Positions 8,340-16,048 of a stretch of 32,660 nt of DNA are shown here, in pieces; position 1 is the first letter of the stretch, and every line of letters starts with the position of its first letter. The position numbers and the translations under genes are program-made. A model generated the notes under the pieces. That model was not told where the DNA came from, ran no database searches, and was given only the letters and a program-made list of their open reading frames with translations. The DNA is from Methylocystis sp. (GTDB lineage Bacteria > Pseudomonadota > Alphaproteobacteria > Rhizobiales > Beijerinckiaceae): assembly GCF_021731785.1 (NCBI RefSeq), contig NZ_JAKFWS010000134.1, positions 1 through 32,660 on the forward strand, in the 5' to 3' direction.

Positions 8340-8366
8340 TTGACGATATAGTCAATTCACTATAGC
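8340..8366. promoter_or_regulatory. Palindromic operator and promoter-like elements upstream of XRE-shc
   Basis: TATAGT (8347-8352) and ACTATA (8359-8364) form a perfect inverted repeat with a six-base spacer, in an AT-rich island within very GC-rich DNA. TTGACG (8340-8345) followed 15 bases later by TATAGC (8361-8366) resembles a sigma-70 promoter of short spacing, with the palindrome sitting on it. The site is 52 bases upstream of the XRE gene and 87 upstream of the divergent Rieske gene. Autorepression by the XRE protein is the obvious hypothesis. Confidence 0.55.
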
Positions 8367-8415
8367 CAATGCGCTCGGCGCGACCGCGCCACACGGCCCT
8401 CCACACGCCACGATC

Positions 8416-8709
8416 ATGATCGAAGACTCGACCGCCGCTCAAACGACGCCTGCCAACGACCATTTCCTGAAGGCGCAACTCGTCCGCAAGATCGAGGCGC
8501 TGTTGAAGGAGCGGGGATTGAAACAGGTGCAAGCCGCCGAACTTTTCGGCGTGAAGCAGCCGGACGTATCGAAGCTGCTGCACGGCGATTTCCGGCAATT
8601 CTCGCTGGAGCGGCTGCTGCGATTTCTCGTCGCGCTGGGACAGGACGTCGAGATCGTCGTGAAACCACATCGTGAATCGGCCAAGGCGGCGACGCTCAGC
8701 GTCGCCTGA
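8416..8709 (+). CDS. XRE-family HTH regulator (orphan HigA-type antitoxin-like)
   Basis: This 97-residue DNA-binding protein carries its helix-turn-helix at about residues 35-57: LKQVQAAELFGVKQPDVSKL, followed by LHGDFRQFSLERLLRFLVAL and a C-terminal VEIVVKPH strand. This is the compact XRE type usually found as the antitoxin next to a HigB/Gp49-type RelE-fold toxin. No toxin-sized ORF is present upstream or downstream, so it is an orphan. It ends 24 bases before shc and probably shares its transcript; a palindromic site lies upstream. It may have been recruited to control the shc-hpnG segment. Confidence 0.85.
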   Translation: MIEDSTAAQTTPANDHFLKAQLVRKIEALLKERGLKQVQAAELFGVKQPDVSKLLHGDFRQFSLERLLRFLVALGQDVEIVVKPHRESAKAATLSVA

Positions 8710-8733
8710 CCCGAAAACATCAAAGGAATTGCG

Positions 8734-10707
8734 ATGAACGCCGCTGCGCGCATTGACGATCATTTCACCGCCGTGTCGACCGAAGCGCTCGAGACGAGCA
8801 TCCAGAACGCCAAACGCGCGCTGTTATCGCTTCGCAAGGAGGACGGACATTTCTGCTTCGAGCTCGAAGCCGACACCACCATTCCGGCCGAATATGTGCT
8901 GATGCGCCATTTCCGCGCCGAGCCGGTCGACGCGGAACTCGAACGCAGGATCGGCGTCTATCTGCGCCGCTGTCAGGGCGACCACGGCGGCTGGCCGCTC
9001 TTTCCGAACGGGCGTTTCAACATCAGCGCCAGCGTCAAGGCCTATTTCGCATTGAAGATGATCGGCGACGACGTCGAGGCGCCGCATATGGCGCGCGCCC
9101 GCGAGGCGATCCTCGCCTATGGCGGCGCGGCGAAAAGCAACGTGTTCACGCGTTCGCTGCTCGCGCTCTACGGCGAAATTCCGTGGCGCGGCGTGCCGGT
9201 GATGCCGGTCGAAATCATGTTGCTGCCGAAGTGGTTTCCTTTCCACCTCGACAAGATTTCATATTGGGGCCGAACTGTTCTCGTGCCGCTCCTTGTGCTG
9301 ATGACGAAAAAACCTCGCGCGAAGAATCCGAAGAACACTCACATTCGCGAACTCTTCACGACGCCGCCGGAAGAGGTGAAGGTGTGGCCGAAGGGCGAAC
9401 ACCAGACCTGGCCCTGGGCGGATATTTTCGGGCAGGTCGACAGGCTGCTGCGCCTGATCGAGCCGCATATGCCCAACGGGCCGCGCGAGCGCTCGATTGA
9501 ACTCGCCGTGGAATGGACGACGGAACGCCTGAATGGCTTCGATGGGCTGGGCGGCATCTTCCCGTCGATGGTCAACAGCCTGCTGATGTATGACGTGCTC
9601 GGCGTCTCTGACGCCGACGCGCGCAAGCAACGGGCGCGCGAGGCGATCGAGCGGCTGCTCGTCGTGAACGAGAATGAAGCCTATTGCCAACCCTGCGTTT
9701 CGCCGGTGTGGGACACGTGTCTGACGGCGCACACGCTGCTTGAAACCGGCGACGAAGACGCCCGCGACGCCGCCCGCGCGGCCTGCGAATGGCTTGCGCC
9801 CCTGCAAGTGCTCGACGTGAAGGGCGACTGGGAGGCGACGCGGCCGGACGTTCGGCCCGGCGGATGGGCGTTCCAATACGCCAACGCCTATTATCCGGAC
9901 GTCGACGATACCGCGGTCGTCGTCACGGCGATGGATAGGCTGACGGCGAATGACGCGGCACGGCCCTACGATTCGCGCATCGCCCGCGCCAAAGAATGGA
10001 TCGTCGGCATGCAATCGAAGAACGGCGGTTGGGGCGCCTTCGACGCCGACAACACCTATCATTATCTCAACCACATTCCCTTCGCCGATCACGGCGCGCT
10101 GCTCGATCCGCCGACGGCTGACGTTTCGGCGCGATGCGTCTCCATGCTGGCGCAGCTCGGCGAGACGATCGAATCGAACGACAGTCTCAAGCGCGGCGTC
10201 GATTATCTCCTCAAGGAGCAGGAAAAGGACGGCAGCTGGTTCGGCCGCTGGGGCGCGAATTACATCTACGGCGCGTGGTCCACGCTTTGCGCGCTCAACG
10301 CCGTCGGCCTGCCGCACGATCATGACGCTTACCGTCGCGCCGTCGCCTGGCTTGTCGCCATTCAAAACGACGACGGCGGCTGGGGCGAGGATCTTTCGAG
10401 CTACAAGCTCGATTACAAGGGCTATGAACAGGCCCCGTCGACGGCGTCGCAAACGGCCTGGGCGCTGCTCGGGCTGATGGCCGCCGGCGAAATCGACCAT
10501 CCGGCCGTGGCGAAGGGGATCGCCTATCTGCAAGCGACGCAGAGCGACGGCGGCCTGTGGAACGAGGCGCGATTCACCGCAACCGGTTTTCCGCGCGTCT
10601 TCTATTTGCGCTATCATGGCTATGGAAAATTTTTTCCGCTCTGGGCGCTGGCGCGCTATCGCAATCTGACGCGGGCCAACAGCAGGCGCGTCCAGGCGGG
10701 GCTTTAA
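8734..10707 (+). CDS. shc: Squalene-hopene cyclase
   Basis: The 657-residue enzyme cyclises squalene to hopene/hopanol at the inner membrane, the defining hopanoid step. The catalytic acid motif is YYPDVDDTAV (DxDD at 389-392). Several QW repeats are visible, including QGDHGGW (81-87), QSKNGGWGAF, QEKDGSWFGRW and QNDDGGWGED. The terminal RFTATGFPRVFYLRYHGYGK is typical of bacterial cyclases. The ATG has an AAAGGA ribosome-binding site. It is separated from hpnE by about 2.5 kb of accessory genes and is probably transcribed with the XRE gene, with hpnG following 44 bases after its stop. Also called hpnF. Confidence 0.98.
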   Translation: MNAAARIDDHFTAVSTEALETSIQNAKRALLSLRKEDGHFCFELEADTTIPAEYVLMRHFRAEPVDAELERRIGVYLRRCQGDHGGWPLFPNGRFNISASVKAYFALKMIGDDVEAPHMARAREAILAYGGAAKSNVFTRSLLALYGEIPWRGVPVMPVEIMLLPKWFPFHLDKISYWGRTVLVPLLVLMTKKPRAKNPKNTHIRELFTTPPEEVKVWPKGEHQTWPWADIFGQVDRLLRLIEPHMPNGPRERSIELAVEWTTERLNGFDGLGGIFPSMVNSLLMYDVLGVSDADARKQRAREAIERLLVVNENEAYCQPCVSPVWDTCLTAHTLLETGDEDARDAARAACEWLAPLQVLDVKGDWEATRPDVRPGGWAFQYANAYYPDVDDTAVVVTAMDRLTANDAARPYDSRIARAKEWIVGMQSKNGGWGAFDADNTYHYLNHIPFADHGALLDPPTADVSARCVSMLAQLGETIESNDSLKRGVDYLLKEQEKDGSWFGRWGANYIYGAWSTLCALNAVGLPHDHDAYRRAVAWLVAIQNDDGGWGEDLSSYKLDYKGYEQAPSTASQTAWALLGLMAAGEIDHPAVAKGIAYLQATQSDGGLWNEARFTATGFPRVFYLRYHGYGKFFPLWALARYRNLTRANSRRVQAGL

Positions 10708-10751
10708 TGGAACTTTCCTAAGCGGCGAATGCGGCGTTGGCGGGAGAAGCG

Positions 10752-11483
10752 ATGGCGCGCGATTATAGCCGCAGAAGTACCGCCAGGCTCGACGCGCTCG
10801 CGCCGATTCTCGTCGTCGTTGGCATGAAGCGCGAGGCAGCCTGCGCGGCCGGCGAAGGCGTCACGACGCTGTGCAGCGGCGCGAATTCCGCGCATCTTCG
10901 GCGCCGGCTGGACGCGCTTGGCGGCGCTGAGTTCTCCGCCGTCGTCAGCTTCGGACTCGCCGGCGGCCTCGATCATGCGCTGCGGCCCGGCCATGTCGTG
11001 GTGGCGGACGCCATCGTCTCGGGAGAGGCGCGGCGCGACACCCATTCGCGTCTCTCATCGGCGCTGATGAAAGGCGCGGCCGCGGCGGGCTGTAAAGTTG
11101 CGCCCGGCGCGATTATCGGCGTCGATGCGCCGGCGATGCACCCCGCCGCCAAGGCGGCGCTGCGCGAAGGCGCGCGAGCGGTCGCCGTCGATATGGAGTC
11201 GCATCTCGCCGAATACTTCGCGCGGCGGCGCAATGTCCCTTTCGTCGCGCTGCGCGCGATCAGCGATCCGGCGGCGCGTGCGCTGCCGCCGCTTGTCGCC
11301 AAGGCGCTGACGCTTGACGGCGACATCCACGCGCTGGGATTAGCGCGCGAACTCATTCGCCGGCCGCATCAGCTTGGAGGAATGATCCGCGCCGGCCTCG
11401 ACTCGCGCGCCGCCTTCGTCTCGCTAGGCCGCTGTGGACCGTTGCTGGGCCCGTTGCTGCGCCTCATGCTCGCGGAGCTCTGA
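10752..11483 (+). CDS. hpnG: Hopanoid-associated nucleosidase HpnG (adenosylhopane to ribosylhopane)
   Basis: The 243-residue protein belongs to the purine nucleoside phosphorylase/nucleosidase superfamily. SFGLAGGLDHAL (66-77) is the phosphate/ribose loop region, AVDMESHLAE contains the family's VDMES at 146-150, and RAISDPA (168-174) carries the purine-contacting Asp. In hopanoid synthesis HpnG removes adenine from adenosylhopane. I chose the ATG at 10752 because GGGAG (10742-10746) precedes it; an in-frame TTG lies at 10737. Its 3' end overlaps the end of the convergent hpnH by 60 bases. Confidence 0.92.
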   Translation: MARDYSRRSTARLDALAPILVVVGMKREAACAAGEGVTTLCSGANSAHLRRRLDALGGAEFSAVVSFGLAGGLDHALRPGHVVVADAIVSGEARRDTHSRLSSALMKGAAAAGCKVAPGAIIGVDAPAMHPAAKAALREGARAVAVDMESHLAEYFARRRNVPFVALRAISDPAARALPPLVAKALTLDGDIHALGLARELIRRPHQLGGMIRAGLDSRAAFVSLGRCGPLLGPLLRLMLAEL

Positions 11484-12575
11484 GAGTTTCGCGACATTCT
11501 CGTCGAAGACATATTCGGCCGGGCGCTGGTTCTCCAGCGAAATGTCCGGCGCCATCGGACCTTCGGTGCGCACGCCAAACAGCGCGACGGCGGCCGCTCG
11601 CCAGGGGCGGCGGACCGAGTCGGCGACGGCGGTCGCCTCAAAACCGCAATGGACCATGCAGTCGGCGCATTTTTCGTAATTGCCGACGCCATAGGAGTCC
11701 CAGTTGGTCTCTTCCATGAGCTTCCTGAAGGTCGGCACATAGCCCTCTCCAAGCAGATAGCAGGGACGCTGCCAACCGAACACGGTGCGTAGCGGCATCC
11801 CCCAGGGCGTGCAGCGGTAGCTGACGTTGCCGGCGAGAAAATTCATGAACAGCGACGATTGGGTGAAGTCCCATGCCTTGCCGCCGCGTCCGCGCCTGAG
11901 GATGGCGCGGAACAATTCCTTGGTGCGCGTGCGGTTGAGGAAGTGAGTCTGATCCGGCGCGCGCTCGTAGGCGTAGCCGGGCGAAAGCGTCATGCCGTCG
12001 ACGCCGAGCGCCGAGGTCGCGTCCAGAAACTTGGCGACGCGCGCCGGGTCGGCGTCGGAAAAGAAGGTGCTGTTGGTGGTGACGCGGAAGCCCTTCGACT
12101 TGGCGAGCTTGATTGCCTCGACGGCGCGATCGTAGACGCCGTCCTGGCAGACCGCGTGGTCGTGCATTTCCTTGTCGCCGTCGAGATGAATCGACCAGGT
12201 GAAATAGGGGCTCGGCTTGAAGAGATCGATCTTCTTGGCGAGCAACAGGGCGTTGGTGCAGACGATCGCGAATTTGCGCCGCGCAATGATGCCTTCGACG
12301 ATCTGCGGCAGGTCCTTGTGCAGGAGCGGCTCGCCGCCGGCGACCACCACTACCGGCGCGCCGCATTCATCGACCGAGCGCAGCGCGTCCTCGACCGACA
12401 GCCGCTTGTTGAGAATATGGTCGGGATAGTCGATCTTGCCGCAGCCGGCGCAGGCGAGATTGCAGCGGAACAGCGGCTCCATCATGAGAACGAGCGGATA
12501 GCGCCGCACGCCCGTGAGGTGCTGCTTGAGCAGATAGACGCCGATTTTCGCAATATAGCGGAACGGAATGGCCAC
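11424..12575 (-). CDS. hpnH: Adenosyl-hopene transferase HpnH (radical SAM)
   Basis: The 383-residue radical SAM enzyme adds a 5'-deoxyadenosyl group to hopene, giving adenosylhopane. The [4Fe-4S] motif is FRCNLACAGCGK (C38, C42, C45), preceded by PLVLMMEPL. Other family landmarks are GGEPLLHKDLPQIVEGI, CTNALLL, HLDGDKEMHD and, near the C-terminus, CADCMVHCGFEATAV. Start is GTG at 12575 with AAGGGG upstream; MAIPFR is the usual N-terminus of HpnH. It is convergent with hpnG, and the last 60 bases of both genes overlap, so terminators must lie inside coding sequence. Confidence 0.96.
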   Translation of the reverse strand: MAIPFRYIAKIGVYLLKQHLTGVRRYPLVLMMEPLFRCNLACAGCGKIDYPDHILNKRLSVEDALRSVDECGAPVVVVAGGEPLLHKDLPQIVEGIIARRKFAIVCTNALLLAKKIDLFKPSPYFTWSIHLDGDKEMHDHAVCQDGVYDRAVEAIKLAKSKGFRVTTNSTFFSDADPARVAKFLDATSALGVDGMTLSPGYAYERAPDQTHFLNRTRTKELFRAILRRGRGGKAWDFTQSSLFMNFLAGNVSYRCTPWGMPLRTVFGWQRPCYLLGEGYVPTFRKLMEETNWDSYGVGNYEKCADCMVHCGFEATAVADSVRRPWRAAAVALFGVRTEGPMAPDISLENQRPAEYVFDENVAKLSELREHEAQQRAQQRSTAA

Positions 12576-12852
12576 GGCTGACCCCTTGATGACTTGACGG
12601 GTTCAAGGCCCGTCAGCGCGAGTCGCGGCCGAACGGCCCAGCCGCAGACAGTCAAACTGGGGCTCTAGCACGAATCATCGAGCGAGGGAAAGCGGGCGCC
12701 GCGGCGGGTCAAGCTACGGCCAATCGACAGTGAGCCGTCAAGCGGATTTTTCCCGGCGCAGCGGCGAAAGTCACGCCCTTGCGCCGGAGCGCAAATCCGT
12801 CTCAATTCGCCGGCAACTTCGGCAACCGATGTTTCATATAGAGGGAGCGGAC

Positions 12853-12897
12853 ATGCGCAGCCGGCCGGTTCCAGCGTCAAGAGCGCCTGCGCGATGA
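12853..12897 (+). CDS. Possible 14-residue leader peptide coupled to the membrane protein gene
   Basis: An ATG at 12853 with a strong GAGGGAG (12841-12847) opens a 14-codon frame (MRSRPVPASRAPAR) whose TGA overlaps the ATG of the downstream gene (ATGA at 12894-12897). The downstream gene has no comparable ribosome-binding site of its own, so translation may arrive by coupling. An AT-rich stretch (TTTCATATA) just before 12841 could be a -10 element. The region 12576-12840 between this and hpnH holds no other recognised gene. Confidence 0.35.
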   Translation: MRSRPVPASRAPAR

Positions 12898-15098
12898 CAG
12901 CCTCCACGCAGCAGGCGCGCGCTCCCGATTCGACGCCGCCGCGACGAGGCTTCGGTATTTTCGACGCGCTCGCATCGCCGCTCGTGCGCCTGTGGCGGGG
13001 CGATCTCAACCTCGGCCGCGTCGGCATGGCCGCCGCCCTGCCGGTCCTCGCCTGGGTGTTCTACACAACCTCCTCCGGCATGATCGACATCATGCAAAAG
13101 GAGCCCGGCGACGTGATCGGGATCGCCGGCACGCTGATCGCGACGACCGCCGTTCTTACCATGCTCGCCGCAACATCCTGGTCGCTCGGCGTCGATCTCG
13201 CCGCGCTCATCGCACGGCGGCGGATGGCGCGTGAGCGCATGATCATCAAGACCGGCGTGACGGCGCTGGTCTTCGTCTTCGTCTTCTCGATCTCCGCCTT
13301 CTTTTCTTTTACCTTTTACTACAACAACATTTTCAAGCTCTCTTCCCGCAAGATCGTCGCCGAGCTACAGCCGATGGAGCTTGCAACGGAAGTGATCCTG
13401 CCGGCGACAAAGGAAATCGCCGCCGCCTACGAAGCGTCCTCGGCGCGCATCGCCGAGACCCCAAGCTACAAGACTTATCTCACGTCGATCGACGGCCTCA
13501 TCGACACCGCGCGTCAAGCCGGGCCGGCGCTGCGCGACGCCATACGAAAGCGGCAGGAGGCGCAACAGGCGGTGATCGCGCAGGCCGCGAGCCAGGCCGC
13601 GGCGGAGATGGAAAACGCCCAGGCGGCGATGCGTCAGCTCGAGGATGCGCGTGGCGAGATCGAGGCGCTGGAGCGCAGCATCGCCGACCTCGACGCGGTC
13701 GTGAAAGCGAAACAGGATGAGATGGCGTCTGCGGCTGCCGCCGTGCGTCAGGAAGAACAGCTCGCCATCGACGCCGCGCACGGGCTCGACGGCATGGGCG
13801 CGTCCTGCGGCCCAAACTGCCGCGCGCATCGCGACAAAGCGGCCGAAGCAATGAAGCGCGTCACGGCGCTGCGGCAGACGCTCGCCGGCCCGGCGAACGA
13901 GCGCGCCAACGCCGTGAAACGGCGCGACGCGCTGACAGCTCAGACGATCACGCTGAAACTCAAAGCCGAGGCTGCAAGCGCCGCATCGACGCGACCAACG
14001 CCAAAGAGCGAGGCCGCGCTCGACCTCGACGCGACGGTGCGCGATCTCGCGGCGCTGCGCGACCAGCTGCGCATGGATCCGCGGTGGCGCACGGTGCGCG
14101 AAGCAAAGCCCCTCTGCGAACCGATTTTTGCAGCGGCGCGGCAATCGAACGCCCTGCCGGCAAGCGTTCCGCGCGACTTCACATGCGAGCCGCAGGGCGA
14201 GGCGCGCGATTTGCTCTCGGCGCGCGACGAAACGATCGCCGCGCGCGCCGCCTTCGACAAGAAATGCGGGCTCGAAACCGGGTTGCGCGACGAGCTTTCG
14301 GCGATCGTCGCCAAAATCCGCGCGGCGCCGCCGTCCGATCGGGCCGCCGCCGCCAATGGCTTCAACGAAGCGAAGACTCTCATTGACGCTTGCGTCGTCT
14401 CCGGCAAGACGGCAGGCCTCTCGGAGGACGAGCTGCGCGAGCTTTTGAAGAAAAGCGACGCCTATCTGCGCACGCATAGTTCCGAGCGCAACAAATTTGA
14501 ATTGGCGCGCGAGGCCTTCTGGAGCTTCACCCCCGATTCGACCATGGCGATCTGCGTCGCCATGGCGCAGGACGCGTTTCTGTTCATCATGAAGTTCCTG
14601 TCGGAGATTTTCAAACGCGGCTATGACGCGCGCGAACGGCGCCAGTTCGCCGCGCCGCTCGACCTTTCGGACGACGAGGACCAGCCGACCGACGTCCGCG
14701 CGATGAAGGCGATCCTGCGCGCCGCGCGTCCGGTTCACGGCGACATGAGCGAGATCAACCCCGCGGCGGAAGCGATTTCGGCGCTGTCGCCCAACGTGCA
14801 TGACAATATCGTCGCCATCCTCAATCGGCTCGTGCGCGACGAAATCGCTCATGTCGACCGCAAAGGCGCCTATCTGGTCGACAATGTCACGATCGCGCAG
14901 ATCGAAGCGCGGCTCTTCTCGGCGCTGAAGCCGCGCGCCGCGCGCGCCCTGCAGCATGCCGCCGACGGCGCGGCCAACGGTCCGCGCGCCTATTACTCGG
15001 ACGCCGGCGCCGCCCATCTTCCGCGCCGGCGCTGCGGCGCGCTCGAGCGCTATCTGATCGCCGAACCAGGGCAGATGGACAGGCGCCCGTCAGCGTAA
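12894..15098 (+). CDS. Large membrane protein with long coiled-coil domain, function unknown
   Basis: I do not recognise this 734-residue protein. It has three predicted N-terminal membrane helices (about residues 42-58, 74-96 and 121-141, the last ending in FFSFTFYYNN). A long, Ala/Glu/Arg-rich region (about 160-420) follows with coiled-coil character, for example AAEMENAQAAMRQLEDARGE. A further hydrophobic stretch lies near 550-566 (TMAICVAMAQDAFLFIMKFL), then an acidic segment and a helical C-terminal domain of about 150 residues. CGPNCRAHRD and spaced cysteines occur in the middle region. This topology puts the coiled coil on one side of the membrane between two anchors. Two bases separate it from the convergent gene, part of a GTPase-like pair. 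Confidence 0.85.
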   Translation: MTASTQQARAPDSTPPRRGFGIFDALASPLVRLWRGDLNLGRVGMAAALPVLAWVFYTTSSGMIDIMQKEPGDVIGIAGTLIATTAVLTMLAATSWSLGVDLAALIARRRMARERMIIKTGVTALVFVFVFSISAFFSFTFYYNNIFKLSSRKIVAELQPMELATEVILPATKEIAAAYEASSARIAETPSYKTYLTSIDGLIDTARQAGPALRDAIRKRQEAQQAVIAQAASQAAAEMENAQAAMRQLEDARGEIEALERSIADLDAVVKAKQDEMASAAAAVRQEEQLAIDAAHGLDGMGASCGPNCRAHRDKAAEAMKRVTALRQTLAGPANERANAVKRRDALTAQTITLKLKAEAASAASTRPTPKSEAALDLDATVRDLAALRDQLRMDPRWRTVREAKPLCEPIFAAARQSNALPASVPRDFTCEPQGEARDLLSARDETIAARAAFDKKCGLETGLRDELSAIVAKIRAAPPSDRAAAANGFNEAKTLIDACVVSGKTAGLSEDELRELLKKSDAYLRTHSSERNKFELAREAFWSFTPDSTMAICVAMAQDAFLFIMKFLSEIFKRGYDARERRQFAAPLDLSDDEDQPTDVRAMKAILRAARPVHGDMSEINPAAEAISALSPNVHDNIVAILNRLVRDEIAHVDRKGAYLVDNVTIAQIEARLFSALKPRAARALQHAADGAANGPRAYYSDAGAAHLPRRRCGALERYLIAEPGQMDRRPSA

Positions 15099-15100
15099 CA

Positions 15101-15919
15101 TCAAGCGGCGACGGAGGTCCGAGCGGCCGCCCGCAGCGAAGGCAGGTAACGCAGGCAAAGGCCCTGCGACTCGTGACGCAGGCCGGAAACGACGCTGATC
15201 TCACGCCAGCGTGGATAGCTCGCGGGCAGGAATTGCAGCGCCAGACCGACGGCCCTGAGAAACGCCGCCTCGCTTGCGAAGTCGTCGGCGCCATAGGTCA
15301 GCGTCGCGTCGTCGCCGGTTTCGGCGCCGCGCGCCAGAAATTCCAAAGTCGGGGCCGCCCAGTGCGTCTTGTCGAGCGCGTCCTCGAGCGCGCCCCAGAC
15401 GTCCTGCGGATCAAGCACGCGCACCACGTACCGCGCCGGCGCGGCGCTGAAGCGCACGCACTCGGCTTCGCTCGCTAGGTCCGGAAGCGCCTCTAGTTCG
15501 GAGCCCGCCATGGCGAGCAGCGCCGCCGGATGTCGCCGCCAATCGGCCGCGGCCACGCTCCACACGGCGCTCTGCTGATAGAGGCGCCCGTGGCCGTCGT
15601 CTCCGTCCTCAGGGCGAAACCGGGCGCGCAAAAAGATCGCGCGGCGCGAATCTGGCTCTGGCGAAACGCGCGCGAGAAAGCACCCGCGCCGGCGCGCGCC
15701 GGGATCGACCAGATCGGGCTCGAATCGGCGCAGCGCCATGAGCCGCGGCGGCGAGAGCAGCCGGTCGTCGGACGACCGCAGATTCTGGCTGCGCAACGTC
15801 ACGCCATAGCCTTCCGCCGCCGGAACGCTCAACGTCGCGCCAGAAGCGAGCTTTCCATAGTGCAGCCGTTCCAGAGAGACTTCGGCTGTCTGATCGCCTT
15901 GCGGGGCCGCCCGATGCAT
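15101..15919 (-). CDS. Putative GTPase-associated protein, function unknown
   Basis: This 272-residue soluble protein starts at an ATG preceded by AAGGA. It opens SLERLHYGKLASGATLSVPA, later RRGCFLARVS and GRLYQQSAVWSVAAADW. That layout loosely recalls the N-terminal domain of GTPase-associated (GAP1-N type) proteins that accompany P-loop GTPases in prokaryotic conflict-related operons, but the resemblance is from memory and weak. It lies 129 bases downstream of the GTPase-like gene on the same strand, so they are likely co-transcribed. No catalytic motif, signal peptide or membrane helix is seen. Confidence 0.72.
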   Translation of the reverse strand: MHRAAPQGDQTAEVSLERLHYGKLASGATLSVPAAEGYGVTLRSQNLRSSDDRLLSPPRLMALRRFEPDLVDPGARRRGCFLARVSPEPDSRRAIFLRARFRPEDGDDGHGRLYQQSAVWSVAAADWRRHPAALLAMAGSELEALPDLASEAECVRFSAAPARYVVRVLDPQDVWGALEDALDKTHWAAPTLEFLARGAETGDDATLTYGADDFASEAAFLRAVGLALQFLPASYPRWREISVVSGLRHESQGLCLRYLPSLRAAARTSVAA

Positions 15920-16048
15920 CGCCCGTCCTTTCGCGCGGAAAGTCCACGCGTCAGGCTAGCCGCATATCCTTAATCAGGGATTGACGCGCGGAAAATGAAG
16001 TCGGCGGCAAGTCCCCGGCCCAAGGGAATTGGCTTTTTCAATGTTTTT

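Noticed and set aside
8416-8709. Complete toxin-antitoxin pair
   Set aside because: Only the antitoxin-like HTH gene is present. I looked on both strands for an adjacent toxin-sized frame with HigB/RelE features and found none.
7882-8763. 293-residue reading of the Rieske gene
   Set aside because: The upstream 170 codons are antisense to the XRE gene and contain no domain. The ATG at 8253 has its own ribosome-binding site and gives a normal-length protein.
13365-15017. Reverse ORF of 550 codons
   Set aside because: It is antisense to the 734-residue membrane protein. The forward frame has membrane helices and coiled-coil periodicity; the reverse does not.
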